Below are positions 1-7,682 of a stretch of DNA of 42,780 nucleotides, piece by piece (positions within the stretch are counted from its first letter, which is position 1; each line of letters begins with the position of its first letter). The translations under genes were made by a program, and so were the position numbers. Source of the DNA: Pirellula staleyi DSM 6068 (lineage in GTDB: Bacteria > Planctomycetota > Planctomycetia > Pirellulales > Pirellulaceae); assembly GCA_945900945.1 (NCBI GenBank), contig CAMDKL010000033.1, positions 1 to 42,780 on the forward strand. Direction: 5' to 3'. The notes under the pieces are model-generated. The model did no database searches. It was not told the DNA's origin and saw nothing but the letters and a program-made list of their open reading frames with translations.

Positions 1-43
1 GCGCTGCTGCGCATTTTCCCGTTTGTATCGAGCTATATCGTGA
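1..43 (+). CDS. 3' end of an upstream gene (partial, tentative)
   Basis: Frame 2 is open from the window edge and closes with TGA at 41-43, overlapping the GTG start at 40 in a GTGA arrangement. That 4-base overlap is typical of coupled operon genes, so this may be the tail of the gene before the efflux adaptor. In metal-efflux operons that gene is often a TolC-like outer-membrane protein. Only 13 codons are visible and nothing in them identifies a family. Frame 3 is also open, to a stop at 118-120, so the choice of frame is uncertain. Confidence 0.25.
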   Translation, partial: RCCAFSRLYRAIS

Positions 44-1629
44 AAAGCGACCTAAGCCGCATTTGGCCCTATTTGATGATTACTGGAGCCTCACTATATG
101 CCATTGGATGGTTTCATAGTCAGCTCGTCGGTCGGGTCTGGCCGTTTGCTGCGGTACCATCGGGTGCAGGGTACGCAGATGCAAACAAGTTACACGATGA
201 ACCTGCCAAGGATGACCACGCAGGCCACGATCACGCAGGGCATTCCGATATTAATTCGCTGGAGTTATCGGAGTCCGCAAAAAAAAATCTTGGCCTAACG
301 GACGAGTACCTGCAGCCGATTGAACTCCGGAATTACCAACAAATCATTACCGTTCCTGCCATCATCGTCGATAAACCTGGTCGCACTCGCACCGCCATTA
401 GTGCAGCCATGACTGGAATCGTTACGCATGTTCACGTCGCCACTGGTGAGGCAGTCGAAGCGGGAGATCTAATTCTTGAAATGCGATTGACCCACGAAGA
501 CTTGGTTACTGCGCAAAAGGACTATTTGCAATCGCTAGGTGATCGCGACATTGAACTTAAAGAAATTGCAAGGATTGAGGGAGTAGTCAATTCGGGAGCC
601 ATCTCTACTAAGCAACTGTTGGAACGTCAATATAGTCGCGACAAACTAGAATCGCTCCTTCGATCGCAGCGGGAGTCACTCCGATTGCATGGTTTGACCG
701 AAGCTCAAATCACGATCATTGATAGCCAGCGGCGTTTGCTAACTGACATCCACGTTTATGCTCCAACCCATGATGGACACTCAGAAGATGAGGTTCGGCT
801 CACTCGCCAAAGGCAACCGAAACCAAATCAAAACTCGGACTCGAATTCAGAGCGTCCTTTCGACGGACAGGGAAAGGATCATCCATTTCAAGTTGCTAGG
901 TTTCAAGACATCGGTGGCGCGCTTAGACCACAGGATGGAAATGCTGCATCGGCTGTTCTTACACCAAAGGACTCCAACGTAAAGCATTTGCTTGTATTGC
1001 AAGACCTACAAGTCCGAAAAGGACAGTTTGTAAATGCAGGGGAGACTCTTTGTGTACTGGGTGACTACGATGAACTCCTTGTAGAGGGGCAGGCATTCGA
1101 AACGGAAGTTACACAGGTTGCAACCGCTAAGCTGGAGGGAAGGTCCGTCTCTGCCATTGTCAACGCAAATGGAAAAGTCGAACGAATTGAGAACTTGCTA
1201 TTGAGCTGGATCAACAACGAAATTGATCCGGCAACACGTACCCTGAAGTTCTATGTGGCGCTGAAGAACGAACTAATCGAAGACAAGCTCAGTCCAACGG
1301 GGCAACGCTACATTTCTTGGAAGTACCGAGTTGGACAACGGATGGAGCTAGGAATACCAATTGCTGAGTGGACAGAACAGATCGTATTGCCGGTCGAAGC
1401 CGTCGTTCGCGACGGAATCGATAGTTTCGTCTTTCATCAAAATGGCGATCACTTCGAACGAGTTCCCGTTCACGAAAAGTATCGCGACCAAACCCATGTT
1501 GTCGCCGAAAACGACGGTGCTCTCTTTCCCGGTGACGTCGTTGCTCTTCGTGGTGCCCACCAAATGCAAATGGCGCTTAAGAGTAAATCAGGAGGGGGCA
1601 TAGATCCGCATGCGGGGCATAACCATTGA
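40..1629 (+). CDS. RND efflux periplasmic adaptor, CusB/CzcB-like, with His-rich ends
   Basis: This is a membrane-fusion (adaptor) subunit that links an inner-membrane RND pump to an outer-membrane channel, probably for metal cations. A hydrophobic segment at residues 9-25 anchors it. A His/Asp-rich stretch follows at about 51-69, and the protein ends in HAGHNH; both are plausible metal-binding sites. A lipoyl-like half (AAMTGIVTHVHVATGEAVEAG, about 122-142) precedes a helical hairpin (about 152-225). Beta-barrel and membrane-proximal regions follow, with VLPVEAVVRDGIDSFVF near 450. At 529 residues it is of normal length for the family. I chose the GTG at 40 because an upstream frame ends at 41-43, but the adaptor frame is open to the window edge, so a start outside the window is possible. 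The permease gene lies downstream, separated only by the S23 insertion. Metal specificity is inferred from the His-rich ends and the HME-type permease. Confidence 0.85.
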   Translation: MKSDLSRIWPYLMITGASLYAIGWFHSQLVGRVWPFAAVPSGAGYADANKLHDEPAKDDHAGHDHAGHSDINSLELSESAKKNLGLTDEYLQPIELRNYQQIITVPAIIVDKPGRTRTAISAAMTGIVTHVHVATGEAVEAGDLILEMRLTHEDLVTAQKDYLQSLGDRDIELKEIARIEGVVNSGAISTKQLLERQYSRDKLESLLRSQRESLRLHGLTEAQITIIDSQRRLLTDIHVYAPTHDGHSEDEVRLTRQRQPKPNQNSDSNSERPFDGQGKDHPFQVARFQDIGGALRPQDGNAASAVLTPKDSNVKHLLVLQDLQVRKGQFVNAGETLCVLGDYDELLVEGQAFETEVTQVATAKLEGRSVSAIVNANGKVERIENLLLSWINNEIDPATRTLKFYVALKNELIEDKLSPTGQRYISWKYRVGQRMELGIPIAEWTEQIVLPVEAVVRDGIDSFVFHQNGDHFERVPVHEKYRDQTHVVAENDGALFPGDVVALRGAHQMQMALKSKSGGGIDPHAGHNH

Positions 1630-1630
1630 G

Positions 1631-1658
1631 TTGAGGGTTGAGGGTTGAGGGTTGAGGG
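1631..1658 (+). repeat. Heptamer array TTGAGGG x4 (left arm)
   Basis: Four perfect tandem copies of TTGAGGG run from 1631 to 1658, preceded by a partial unit (TTGAG) that contains the stop codon of the adaptor gene. A following AGGG may serve as the ribosome binding site of the S23 gene (ATG at 1667). The array is the approximate reverse complement of the array at 2024-2058, so the two bracket the S23 gene as an inverted pair. Confidence 0.9.
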
Positions 1659-1666
1659 AGGGTGCG

Positions 1667-2023
1667 ATGTTTGGGTTTGAAAAACTGGATGTTTGGCAGA
1701 AGTCGGTTGAGTTTGCGGACCAGATCTATCGATGCACTGCTTCTTTTCCTAACGATGAAAGGTTTGGATTGACTAGTCAATTGCGCCGAGCGTCCGTTTC
1801 CATCTCCTCGAATATCGCGGAAGGGAGTGGGCGACAAACCGCAAATGATTTCATCCGATTTCTGTCTATTGCATACGGCTCGGTCATGGAGTGCGTTTCC
1901 CAGCTCCATATCGCCAATCGATTGAATTACATCAACCATGAAACCCTGCAATCATTATTGAAGTTGGCAGAAACCATCGCAAAAATGCTGAGCCGACTCC
2001 GCACTAGCCTCCAAGAAAAGTAA
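1667..2023 (+). CDS. Four-helix-bundle protein, S23/IVP (23S rRNA intervening sequence) family
   Basis: This 118-residue protein begins MFGFEKLDVWQKSVEFADQI and contains FGLTSQLRRASVSISSNIAEG followed by SGRQ, the signature pattern of the S23/IVP family (TIGR02436-like). Members form a four-helix bundle and are related to the Avd accessory protein of diversity-generating retroelements. They were first noted in intervening sequences of Leptospira 23S rRNA; their general function is unknown. An in-frame TTG at 1652 lies inside the heptamer array, so I prefer the ATG at 1667 with GGGAGGG about 8 bases upstream. The gene sits exactly between two oppositely oriented heptamer arrays and splits the adaptor/permease pair of an efflux operon. 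It has no evident role in efflux. That placement suggests insertion as a unit, which is inference. Confidence 0.9.
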   Translation: MFGFEKLDVWQKSVEFADQIYRCTASFPNDERFGLTSQLRRASVSISSNIAEGSGRQTANDFIRFLSIAYGSVMECVSQLHIANRLNYINHETLQSLLKLAETIAKMLSRLRTSLQEK

Positions 2024-2061
<38 letters not shown>

Positions 2062-5000
2062 ATGCTCAACGCCATTCTTCAATTCTCCCTGCGGCAGCGG
2101 CTGCTCGTTATTGCTATCGCGATATCGTTGTCGGGATACGGGCTTTGGACCGCGATGAGTTTACCGATTGATGTTTTTCCAGATCTTGACCGTCCTCGTG
2201 TGGTAATCATGACCGAGTCTCCCGGCATGGCACCGGAGGAAACCGAGACACGCGTTACGTTTCTGATCGAGACAGCCATGAACGGCGGCAACGGGGTGCA
2301 AGCAGTACGCAGCACGTCTTCGGTTGGACTCTCCGTGGTTTATGTCGAGTTTGAATTTGGTACAAACGTGTACACGGCGCGTCAAATCGTAACCGAGCGA
2401 CTGGGCATGGTCGCGGACCGACTCCCCAAAACCGCTAAGCCACAACTGGCTCCGATCTCATCGATCATGGGGCAAATTTTGGTTTTAGGAATGTGGAGCG
2501 AGGAGGGAACAATCAATCCGATCGAACTGCGCACACAGGCAGATTGGATTGTACGTCAGCGATTGCTTTCGATTCCTGGAGTTGCACAAGTCTTCACGAT
2601 GGGTGGTGGTCGGAAGCAATTTCAAGTCCAAATCGATCAGGATGCTTTGATCAAATTCGGTGTCACCATCGAGGACGTAAAACGCTCCGTCGAGAAGAGC
2701 AATGAAAATGCGACCGGTGGTTATCTTGACCAACGCGGGCCGAACGAATGGCTGGTCCGAGCAATTGGACGAGTTCAATCGATCGATGATTTGAATCGAA
2801 TCGCGGTGACGGTTCGTAATGGCAGGCCTGTTTCGCTCGCCATGGTCGCTAAAGTGGTCGAGGCGCCTCAAATCAAGCGAGGAGACGCGGCAGCTTATGT
2901 CCGAGAAAGCAGCGACCGATTCAGCGGCGGTGCTGCCGTCGTATTGACAGTAAGTAAACAACCGGGCGCAGACACTCGCGGTATCACCAAACAAATCGAA
3001 AAGGCTATTCAAGAAATCAGCCCCTCTCTTTCCAGGGGAATCCGATTAGAGTCCTTGTATGCCCAAGAGCACTTCATCGATCGAGCAATCGAAAACGTAA
3101 TGGTGGCACTGCGCGACGGCGGTATTCTGGTCGTGATCATTCTGTTTTTGTTTCTGATGAATTTCCGAACCACATTTATCTCACTCACCGCGATCCCGCT
3201 TTCGTTGCTGATGACAGTACTAGTTTTTCATTGGTTTGGACTGTCCATCAATACGATGACGTTAGGTGGACTTGCGGTCGCAATCGGTGAACTCGTGGAT
3301 GATGCAATAGTCGATGTGGAGAACATATTTAGGAGACTTAAGGAAAATGCAAATCTAGAAAAGCCTCGTTCGGCCTTGCAGGTTGTATATGCAGCGAGTC
3401 TCGAGGTGCGTAGCTCAATCGTATTCAGCACCATCATCGTATGCTTGGTATTCTTGCCCCTATTTGCTTTGTCCGGAATGGAGGGCCGATTGTTTGCACC
3501 TTTGGGAATAGCCTATGTCGTCTCTATCCTTTCGTCGTTGGTGGTTTCGTTGACTGTAACACCAGTTCTTTCCTATTGGCTTTTGCCATCCTCCCATGCG
3601 GCAGCGCGCGCGGAAGATGGATTTATCCTGAAATTTCTAAAATGGATCGTCACCTTTGTTATTCGCTTTAGTCTCCAATTTCCCGTTTTGAATATTGTCG
3701 CCGTACTCTTAATGGTGGCGGTAGCAGCATGGTCGGTGAGCCGATTGGATCGCGATTTTCTTCCGCCGTTCAATGAGGGTGCCATTCAGCTCAACGTACT
3801 ATTACCACCGGGCACATCCCTGGCCACCTGCATTGCGATCAACAAGAACGTCGAAAATGCATTGGTTCGCAACAGTGACGTCGTGAACTTTGTGCGTCGC
3901 ACGGGACGGGCTGAACTCGATGAGCACGCCGAGCCGGTCAGTGCCAGCGAGTACATTGTGGATTTGGATCCGAAATCGTCTAGGACGCGTGAACAACAGC
4001 TTGAAATAATCCGCAAAGAACTAGATGAGATTCCTGGAATCGTGTTCGCTGTCGAACAGCCCATCTCGCACTTGATCTCGCACATGCTCTCGGGAGTCAA
4101 AGCACAGATCGGTGTTAAGTTGTATGGAGATGATCTCGATTTGCTCCGTCGGAAGGCAGAGGAGGTAAAAGCAGAAATGAAGGAAGTTCGTGGAGTACGC
4201 GATTTATTGGTAGAACAGCAGACATTGATTCCTCAGCTCAAGATCGAATACAACCGCGACAAACTCCTCGCAGCCGGACTGACTGTCGAGGATTTAAATC
4301 AGTTTGTCGAGACGGCCATGAATGGCCAGATAGTCTCAGAAGTTATGCAGGGCCAACGCACGTTTGACTTAGTCGTTAGACTCAAGGAGGATGCGCGTGA
4401 AAACCTCGACGTCCTGCGGCGATTGACCATCGAACTGCCTGGTGGTGGAAGGATACCGCTCGAAGCAGTTGCCAACATTTACGACTCGCTCGGCCCCAAC
4501 ACGATTCAACGGGAAAAGATCCGTCGGCGCATCGTAATCCAGTGCAATGCAGCTGACCGTGGACTAGTGGAAGTAGTCGAGGAGATTCAAACGCGACTCA
4601 AAGATGTCAGCGAGACACTTCCACAAGGATACTACTTTGAATTTAGTGGCCAGTTCGAAAGCCAACAGAGTGCATCTAAGGCCATTGCTTGGTTGTTTGG
4701 CATCGCATTGATCGGCGTATTTCTTACTCTTTATACCATGTTTCGAAGTGTGAATCTGTCGTTGCAAGTGATGGCAGCGATTCCGATGGCGTTCATTGGT
4801 TCCGTGGCAGCCATCGTGTTGACCGGCCAGAATTTGACGATCGCCAGTATGGTTGGCTTCATTTCGTTAGGTGGTATCGCTTCACGAAATGGAATTCTGC
4901 TACTCCAGCACTACCTGCATTTAGTCAAGCATGAGGGAGAGAAATGGAGTCCCGAAATGATCGTCCGGGCGGGTCAAGAGCGACTTGCACCAGTACTCAT

Positions 5001-5229
5001 GACAGCCCTAACGGCTGGAATCGGACTGGTTCCGTTGGTACTGGCAGCCGGGCAGCCGGGAAAAGAGATTCTCTATCCGGTTGCTACGGTAATCTTGGGC
5101 GGTGTGATCAGTTCGACACTGCTCGATTTCTTCGTGCATCCAGCACTCTTTTGGCTATTTGGTCTTCGTTCCGCTCAACGAGTTATCGCGAATCAATCCG
5201 ATGAAAAATTTGGAGATACGATGCAATAA
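2062..5229 (+). CDS. RND efflux permease, heavy-metal (HME/CusA-CzcA) family
   Basis: This is the proton-driven inner-membrane pump of a tripartite efflux system. At 1055 residues it has the full length of the family. An N-terminal membrane helix (about 12-30) is followed by the first porter domain, with helices from about 345 to 510, then a second porter half and a second helix block from about 865. The fourth-helix motif GELVDDAIVDVENIFRR (about 409-425) carries the acidic residues used for proton relay in HME pumps. The pattern of LPIDVFPDLDRPRV near the start is also typical. The ATG at 2062 follows ACCC directly after the heptamer array, and no Shine-Dalgarno is visible. The permease may depend on read-through and coupling from the preceding genes. 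Substrate is probably a divalent or monovalent metal; which one cannot be told from sequence. Confidence 0.93.
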   Translation: MLNAILQFSLRQRLLVIAIAISLSGYGLWTAMSLPIDVFPDLDRPRVVIMTESPGMAPEETETRVTFLIETAMNGGNGVQAVRSTSSVGLSVVYVEFEFGTNVYTARQIVTERLGMVADRLPKTAKPQLAPISSIMGQILVLGMWSEEGTINPIELRTQADWIVRQRLLSIPGVAQVFTMGGGRKQFQVQIDQDALIKFGVTIEDVKRSVEKSNENATGGYLDQRGPNEWLVRAIGRVQSIDDLNRIAVTVRNGRPVSLAMVAKVVEAPQIKRGDAAAYVRESSDRFSGGAAVVLTVSKQPGADTRGITKQIEKAIQEISPSLSRGIRLESLYAQEHFIDRAIENVMVALRDGGILVVIILFLFLMNFRTTFISLTAIPLSLLMTVLVFHWFGLSINTMTLGGLAVAIGELVDDAIVDVENIFRRLKENANLEKPRSALQVVYAASLEVRSSIVFSTIIVCLVFLPLFALSGMEGRLFAPLGIAYVVSILSSLVVSLTVTPVLSYWLLPSSHAAARAEDGFILKFLKWIVTFVIRFSLQFPVLNIVAVLLMVAVAAWSVSRLDRDFLPPFNEGAIQLNVLLPPGTSLATCIAINKNVENALVRNSDVVNFVRRTGRAELDEHAEPVSASEYIVDLDPKSSRTREQQLEIIRKELDEIPGIVFAVEQPISHLISHMLSGVKAQIGVKLYGDDLDLLRRKAEEVKAEMKEVRGVRDLLVEQQTLIPQLKIEYNRDKLLAAGLTVEDLNQFVETAMNGQIVSEVMQGQRTFDLVVRLKEDARENLDVLRRLTIELPGGGRIPLEAVANIYDSLGPNTIQREKIRRRIVIQCNAADRGLVEVVEEIQTRLKDVSETLPQGYYFEFSGQFESQQSASKAIAWLFGIALIGVFLTLYTMFRSVNLSLQVMAAIPMAFIGSVAAIVLTGQNLTIASMVGFISLGGIASRNGILLLQHYLHLVKHEGEKWSPEMIVRAGQERLAPVLMTALTAGIGLVPLVLAAGQPGKEILYPVATVILGGVISSTLLDFFVHPALFWLFGLRSAQRVIANQSDEKFGDTMQ

Positions 5230-5257
5230 GGTGCATTAGTTTGATGACGTCGCCGAT

Positions 5258-5386
5258 CACGACTGTGGCTACTCGGTCCTGGACCTCTTTAACGAAACTG
5301 CCTAAGTCACGTCCTCGAACGTTTGCAGTCACTGTAATTCGCCTCTGTCCCCATTCTCGCGTAATCGTGGATGGCCCCTCAACAAC
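5258..5386 (-). pseudogene. Remnant of a second, different RND permease gene
   Basis: Reading the minus strand from 5386 gives 43 sense codons, including GPSTITREWGQRRITVTANV followed by RGRDLGSFVKEVQDRVA. This matches the conserved region of CusA/CzcA permeases just before the second membrane half (REwgqRRi-V--NVRGRDlgsFV). The codon immediately before is TAG and recognisable similarity stops after about residue 43, so it is a decayed internal fragment. The equivalent stretch of the intact pump at 2062-5229 (IQREKIRRRIVIQCNAADRG) is clearly different. The fragment is therefore not a duplicate of its neighbour but debris of another efflux gene in the opposite orientation. The remainder of 5230-5578 holds no gene I can identify. 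Confidence 0.7.
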
Positions 5387-5578
5387 CTACCAAGGCGATC
5401 GGCGGACTGAAAACTACCTGCCGGAAGGGCGAGGCACATTCCAGATGCGGTTCGCAGCAAGCTACTGTACATGGAATATGCCTGCTACTTTGGTATATTC
5501 GAACCTGCCGGTCGCCAAAGATCCAAGATTTATTGCGCCGAGTGCACTAGCCGCGTTTTCATGTTTCAAAGCGAGCCA

Positions 5579-6457
5579 ATGATAGAACTTAAAATCCCAA
5601 AGCTTCCGCCGCGCGCTGTAGAGGCACACAAGGGCTCGTTTGGTCATGCGTTACTTATCGGTGGAGCAACTGGTATGACCGGCGCGATCTCAATCGCTGG
5701 GATAGCCTGCTTGAGGATGGGAGCAGGTTTGGTAACCCTTGGAATCCCTCAGTGCAGCCATCCTGTCGTCGCATCGTTTGACCCGCATTATATGACCCTG
5801 CCATTGCCCTGCGATTCCGCTGGCCGATTAATATCGGATGCTGCTATTGCATTGTCGCCACATCTAATGCGAGTATCGTGTGTAGCAATCGGACCTGGGC
5901 TGGGGCGAAGCGATGCATCCGATAGAATCGTTGCTAGTTTTTTTGAGAATTTCGAGCGTCCATTGCTAGTGGACGCGGATGGTTTAAATGCTTTGTGCGA
6001 ATCGCAAATTTGGCAGGAAGTCGTTCAGGGAACTACTTCGCTTTTCAATCGAATACGAATACTCACGCCACATCCAGGAGAATGGGAGCGTCTATGTGGC
6101 GTCTCCGCTAAAGATCGAGCCGGACAAATTGCAGCTGCAAACGAACTTGCAGCTCGCACCAAGTGCATCGTTTTGCTAAAGGGCCATCAAACTCTAATCA
6201 CCAACGGTAAGGACTCGTTCATCAATTCGACAGGCAATTCAAGTATGGCAGTTGGTGGTAGCGGCGATTGCTTGACCGGGATAATTGCTGCGTTGGTCTG
6301 TCAGGGGATGGGTGGATTGGATGCCGCTCGATTGGGCGCTCATTTGCATGGACTTGCTGGCGATATTGCACATGAGGAACTAGGAACACCAAGTACACTT
6401 GCGATGGACCTGATTCGCTATTTGCCTGATGCACTTCGTAATTTGGGGGAGATTTGA
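5579..6457 (+). CDS. nnrD: ADP/ATP-dependent NAD(P)H-hydrate dehydratase (CARKD family)
   Basis: This enzyme repairs damaged nicotinamide cofactors by dehydrating the S form of NAD(P)HX at the expense of ADP or ATP. The 292-residue product has the ribokinase-like fold signature: GSFGHALLIGGATGMTGA near residues 19-36, CVAIGPGLGRS near 100, a DADGLNAL motif near 135, TPHPGEWERLCG near 165, and the nucleotide/catalytic GGSGDCLTGIIAAL near 230. The N-terminal epimerase domain (NnrE) found in fused homologues is absent, so this is a dehydratase-only form. An open frame extends back to 5471, but family similarity begins at MIELKIPKLPPR, so I place the start at the ATG 5579; the ATG at 5561 is an alternative. 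It overlaps the next gene by one base (TGATG). Confidence 0.88.
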   Translation: MIELKIPKLPPRAVEAHKGSFGHALLIGGATGMTGAISIAGIACLRMGAGLVTLGIPQCSHPVVASFDPHYMTLPLPCDSAGRLISDAAIALSPHLMRVSCVAIGPGLGRSDASDRIVASFFENFERPLLVDADGLNALCESQIWQEVVQGTTSLFNRIRILTPHPGEWERLCGVSAKDRAGQIAAANELAARTKCIVLLKGHQTLITNGKDSFINSTGNSSMAVGGSGDCLTGIIAALVCQGMGGLDAARLGAHLHGLAGDIAHEELGTPSTLAMDLIRYLPDALRNLGEI

Positions 6458-7467
6458 TGATTCAATCCAGCGAGATCCGGGCACACATGGATCGACTCAT
6501 CAAGCCTAAAGGTTCACTAGGCCAGTGGGAAGCGATAGCGGAACGCCTTTGCGTGGTTCAGCAGACCCTACATCCAGTCGTGCGCCCTGCGGAGCTGGTC
6601 GTATTTGCAGCAGATCACGGAGTTGTCGAATCGGGAGTGAGCCTGTGGCCAGCCATGATAACCACCGTCATGATCGAGCAAATAGCGCAGGGCAATTCAG
6701 CTTCGGCAGTACTTGCTCGACTCTATGATTTGGATTATCGCATCGTTGACGTTGGTTCCATGAACCCGCCGCGAATTACCCATCCAAGACTTTCGATACG
6801 TCGAATTGCACCTGGAACCAAGAATCTCTCGAAAGAATCTGCAATGACGGTTCATGAGTTTCGGGAAGCGTTTGCTATCGGCGTGGATGAGGCCAGAATG
6901 ACTTTGCAGCGTGGCGTCAAGGTTGTGATCGCCGGTGACATGGGAATTGGAAATACAACTTCAGCAAGTTGTCTAGCACGCTTGCTGGCAGACGTTTCAA
7001 TGGAGCATGTGGTTGGAACAGGAGCAGGGGCAACTGATCCGTCACTCGAAAGGAAGCGATCGATTGTTCGAATGGCAACCGATCGAGTGATTGAACGTTG
7101 CGGAAAAGCGATTGACGAAGCGGGAATGGCTGCAGTCTGTGGCTTTGAAGTCGCGTCCATCGCAGGTTTTTTTGTTCAGTCTGCTAAGCAGAAACAAACG
7201 ATTCTCTTAGACGGTATGATCGCTACCGCAGGGGCATTGATAGCCCAACAGTTTTATCCAGAAGTTGTGGAGCAGATGATCGCCGCACATGAATCCGAGG
7301 AGCCCGCGCATGCAATGATGCTATCGCAACTCACGCTGGTTCCCATGTTGAAATGGAATATGCGGCTGGGGGAGGGGACCGGGGCTTTAGCGCTATTTCC
7401 CTTGCTCGAAGGCGCTGCCGCATGGATAACCCAAATGACGAAGCTCGATGATCTTGAGTTGAGTTAG
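6457..7467 (+). CDS. cobT: Nicotinate-nucleotide--dimethylbenzimidazole phosphoribosyltransferase
   Basis: CobT transfers phosphoribose from nicotinate mononucleotide to dimethylbenzimidazole, forming alpha-ribazole phosphate for the lower ligand of cobalamin. The 336-residue protein carries the family motifs FAADHGVVESGVS (about 50-62), AGDMGIGNTTSAS (159-171) and RLGEGTGALAL (303-313). The Glu of GEGTGA (306) corresponds to the catalytic base in the Salmonella enzyme. A TTG at 6454 is in frame, but the ATG at 6457 overlaps the nnrD stop by one base and has GGGGGA about 6 bases upstream, which suggests translational coupling. No other corrin genes are in the window, so this may be a ligand-activation or salvage step; that is inference. 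A perfect 7-bp hairpin at 7652-7668 lies downstream. Confidence 0.93.
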   Translation: MIQSSEIRAHMDRLIKPKGSLGQWEAIAERLCVVQQTLHPVVRPAELVVFAADHGVVESGVSLWPAMITTVMIEQIAQGNSASAVLARLYDLDYRIVDVGSMNPPRITHPRLSIRRIAPGTKNLSKESAMTVHEFREAFAIGVDEARMTLQRGVKVVIAGDMGIGNTTSASCLARLLADVSMEHVVGTGAGATDPSLERKRSIVRMATDRVIERCGKAIDEAGMAAVCGFEVASIAGFFVQSAKQKQTILLDGMIATAGALIAQQFYPEVVEQMIAAHESEEPAHAMMLSQLTLVPMLKWNMRLGEGTGALALFPLLEGAAAWITQMTKLDDLELS

Positions 7468-7651
7468 CATCGAGTCGGACAATCCATTGTACAGAAACTG
7501 GTGCTGAAATCAGCGAGGAAACATGCTGATACGGTGGGATGGACGACACCACCGCAGGCAAGACAGACAGACCGAAGCTCGAGGCGAATCAGAATCGAGC
7601 TTGAATTCGATCTGGGCTCCCTCACGCGACTACAGTATCCAAGGTCAAACC

Positions 7652-7668
7652 GCTGTCCAAGGGACAGC
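7652..7668 (+). terminator. Small hairpin after cobT (possible weak terminator)
   Basis: GCTGTCC and GGACAGC form a perfect 7-bp stem with a 3-base loop between the convergent cobT and permease genes. The following bases (TACTTTCG) are only partly T-rich, so it is not a convincing intrinsic terminator. Nothing else was recognised in 7468-7682. Confidence 0.3.
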
Positions 7669-7682
7669 TACTTTCGCGGTGA

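Noticed and set aside
1667-2023. Diversity-generating retroelement
   Set aside because: The S23 protein is related to Avd, but no reverse transcriptase or template/variable repeat pair is present in the window.
5241-5582. 113-codon plus-strand open frame after the RND permease
   Set aside because: It is antisense to the RND relic and has no recognisable features; the nnrD start lies within its end.
6454-6457. TTG start for cobT
   Set aside because: The adjacent ATG gives the classic one-base overlap with the nnrD stop and better spacing to the purine-rich site.
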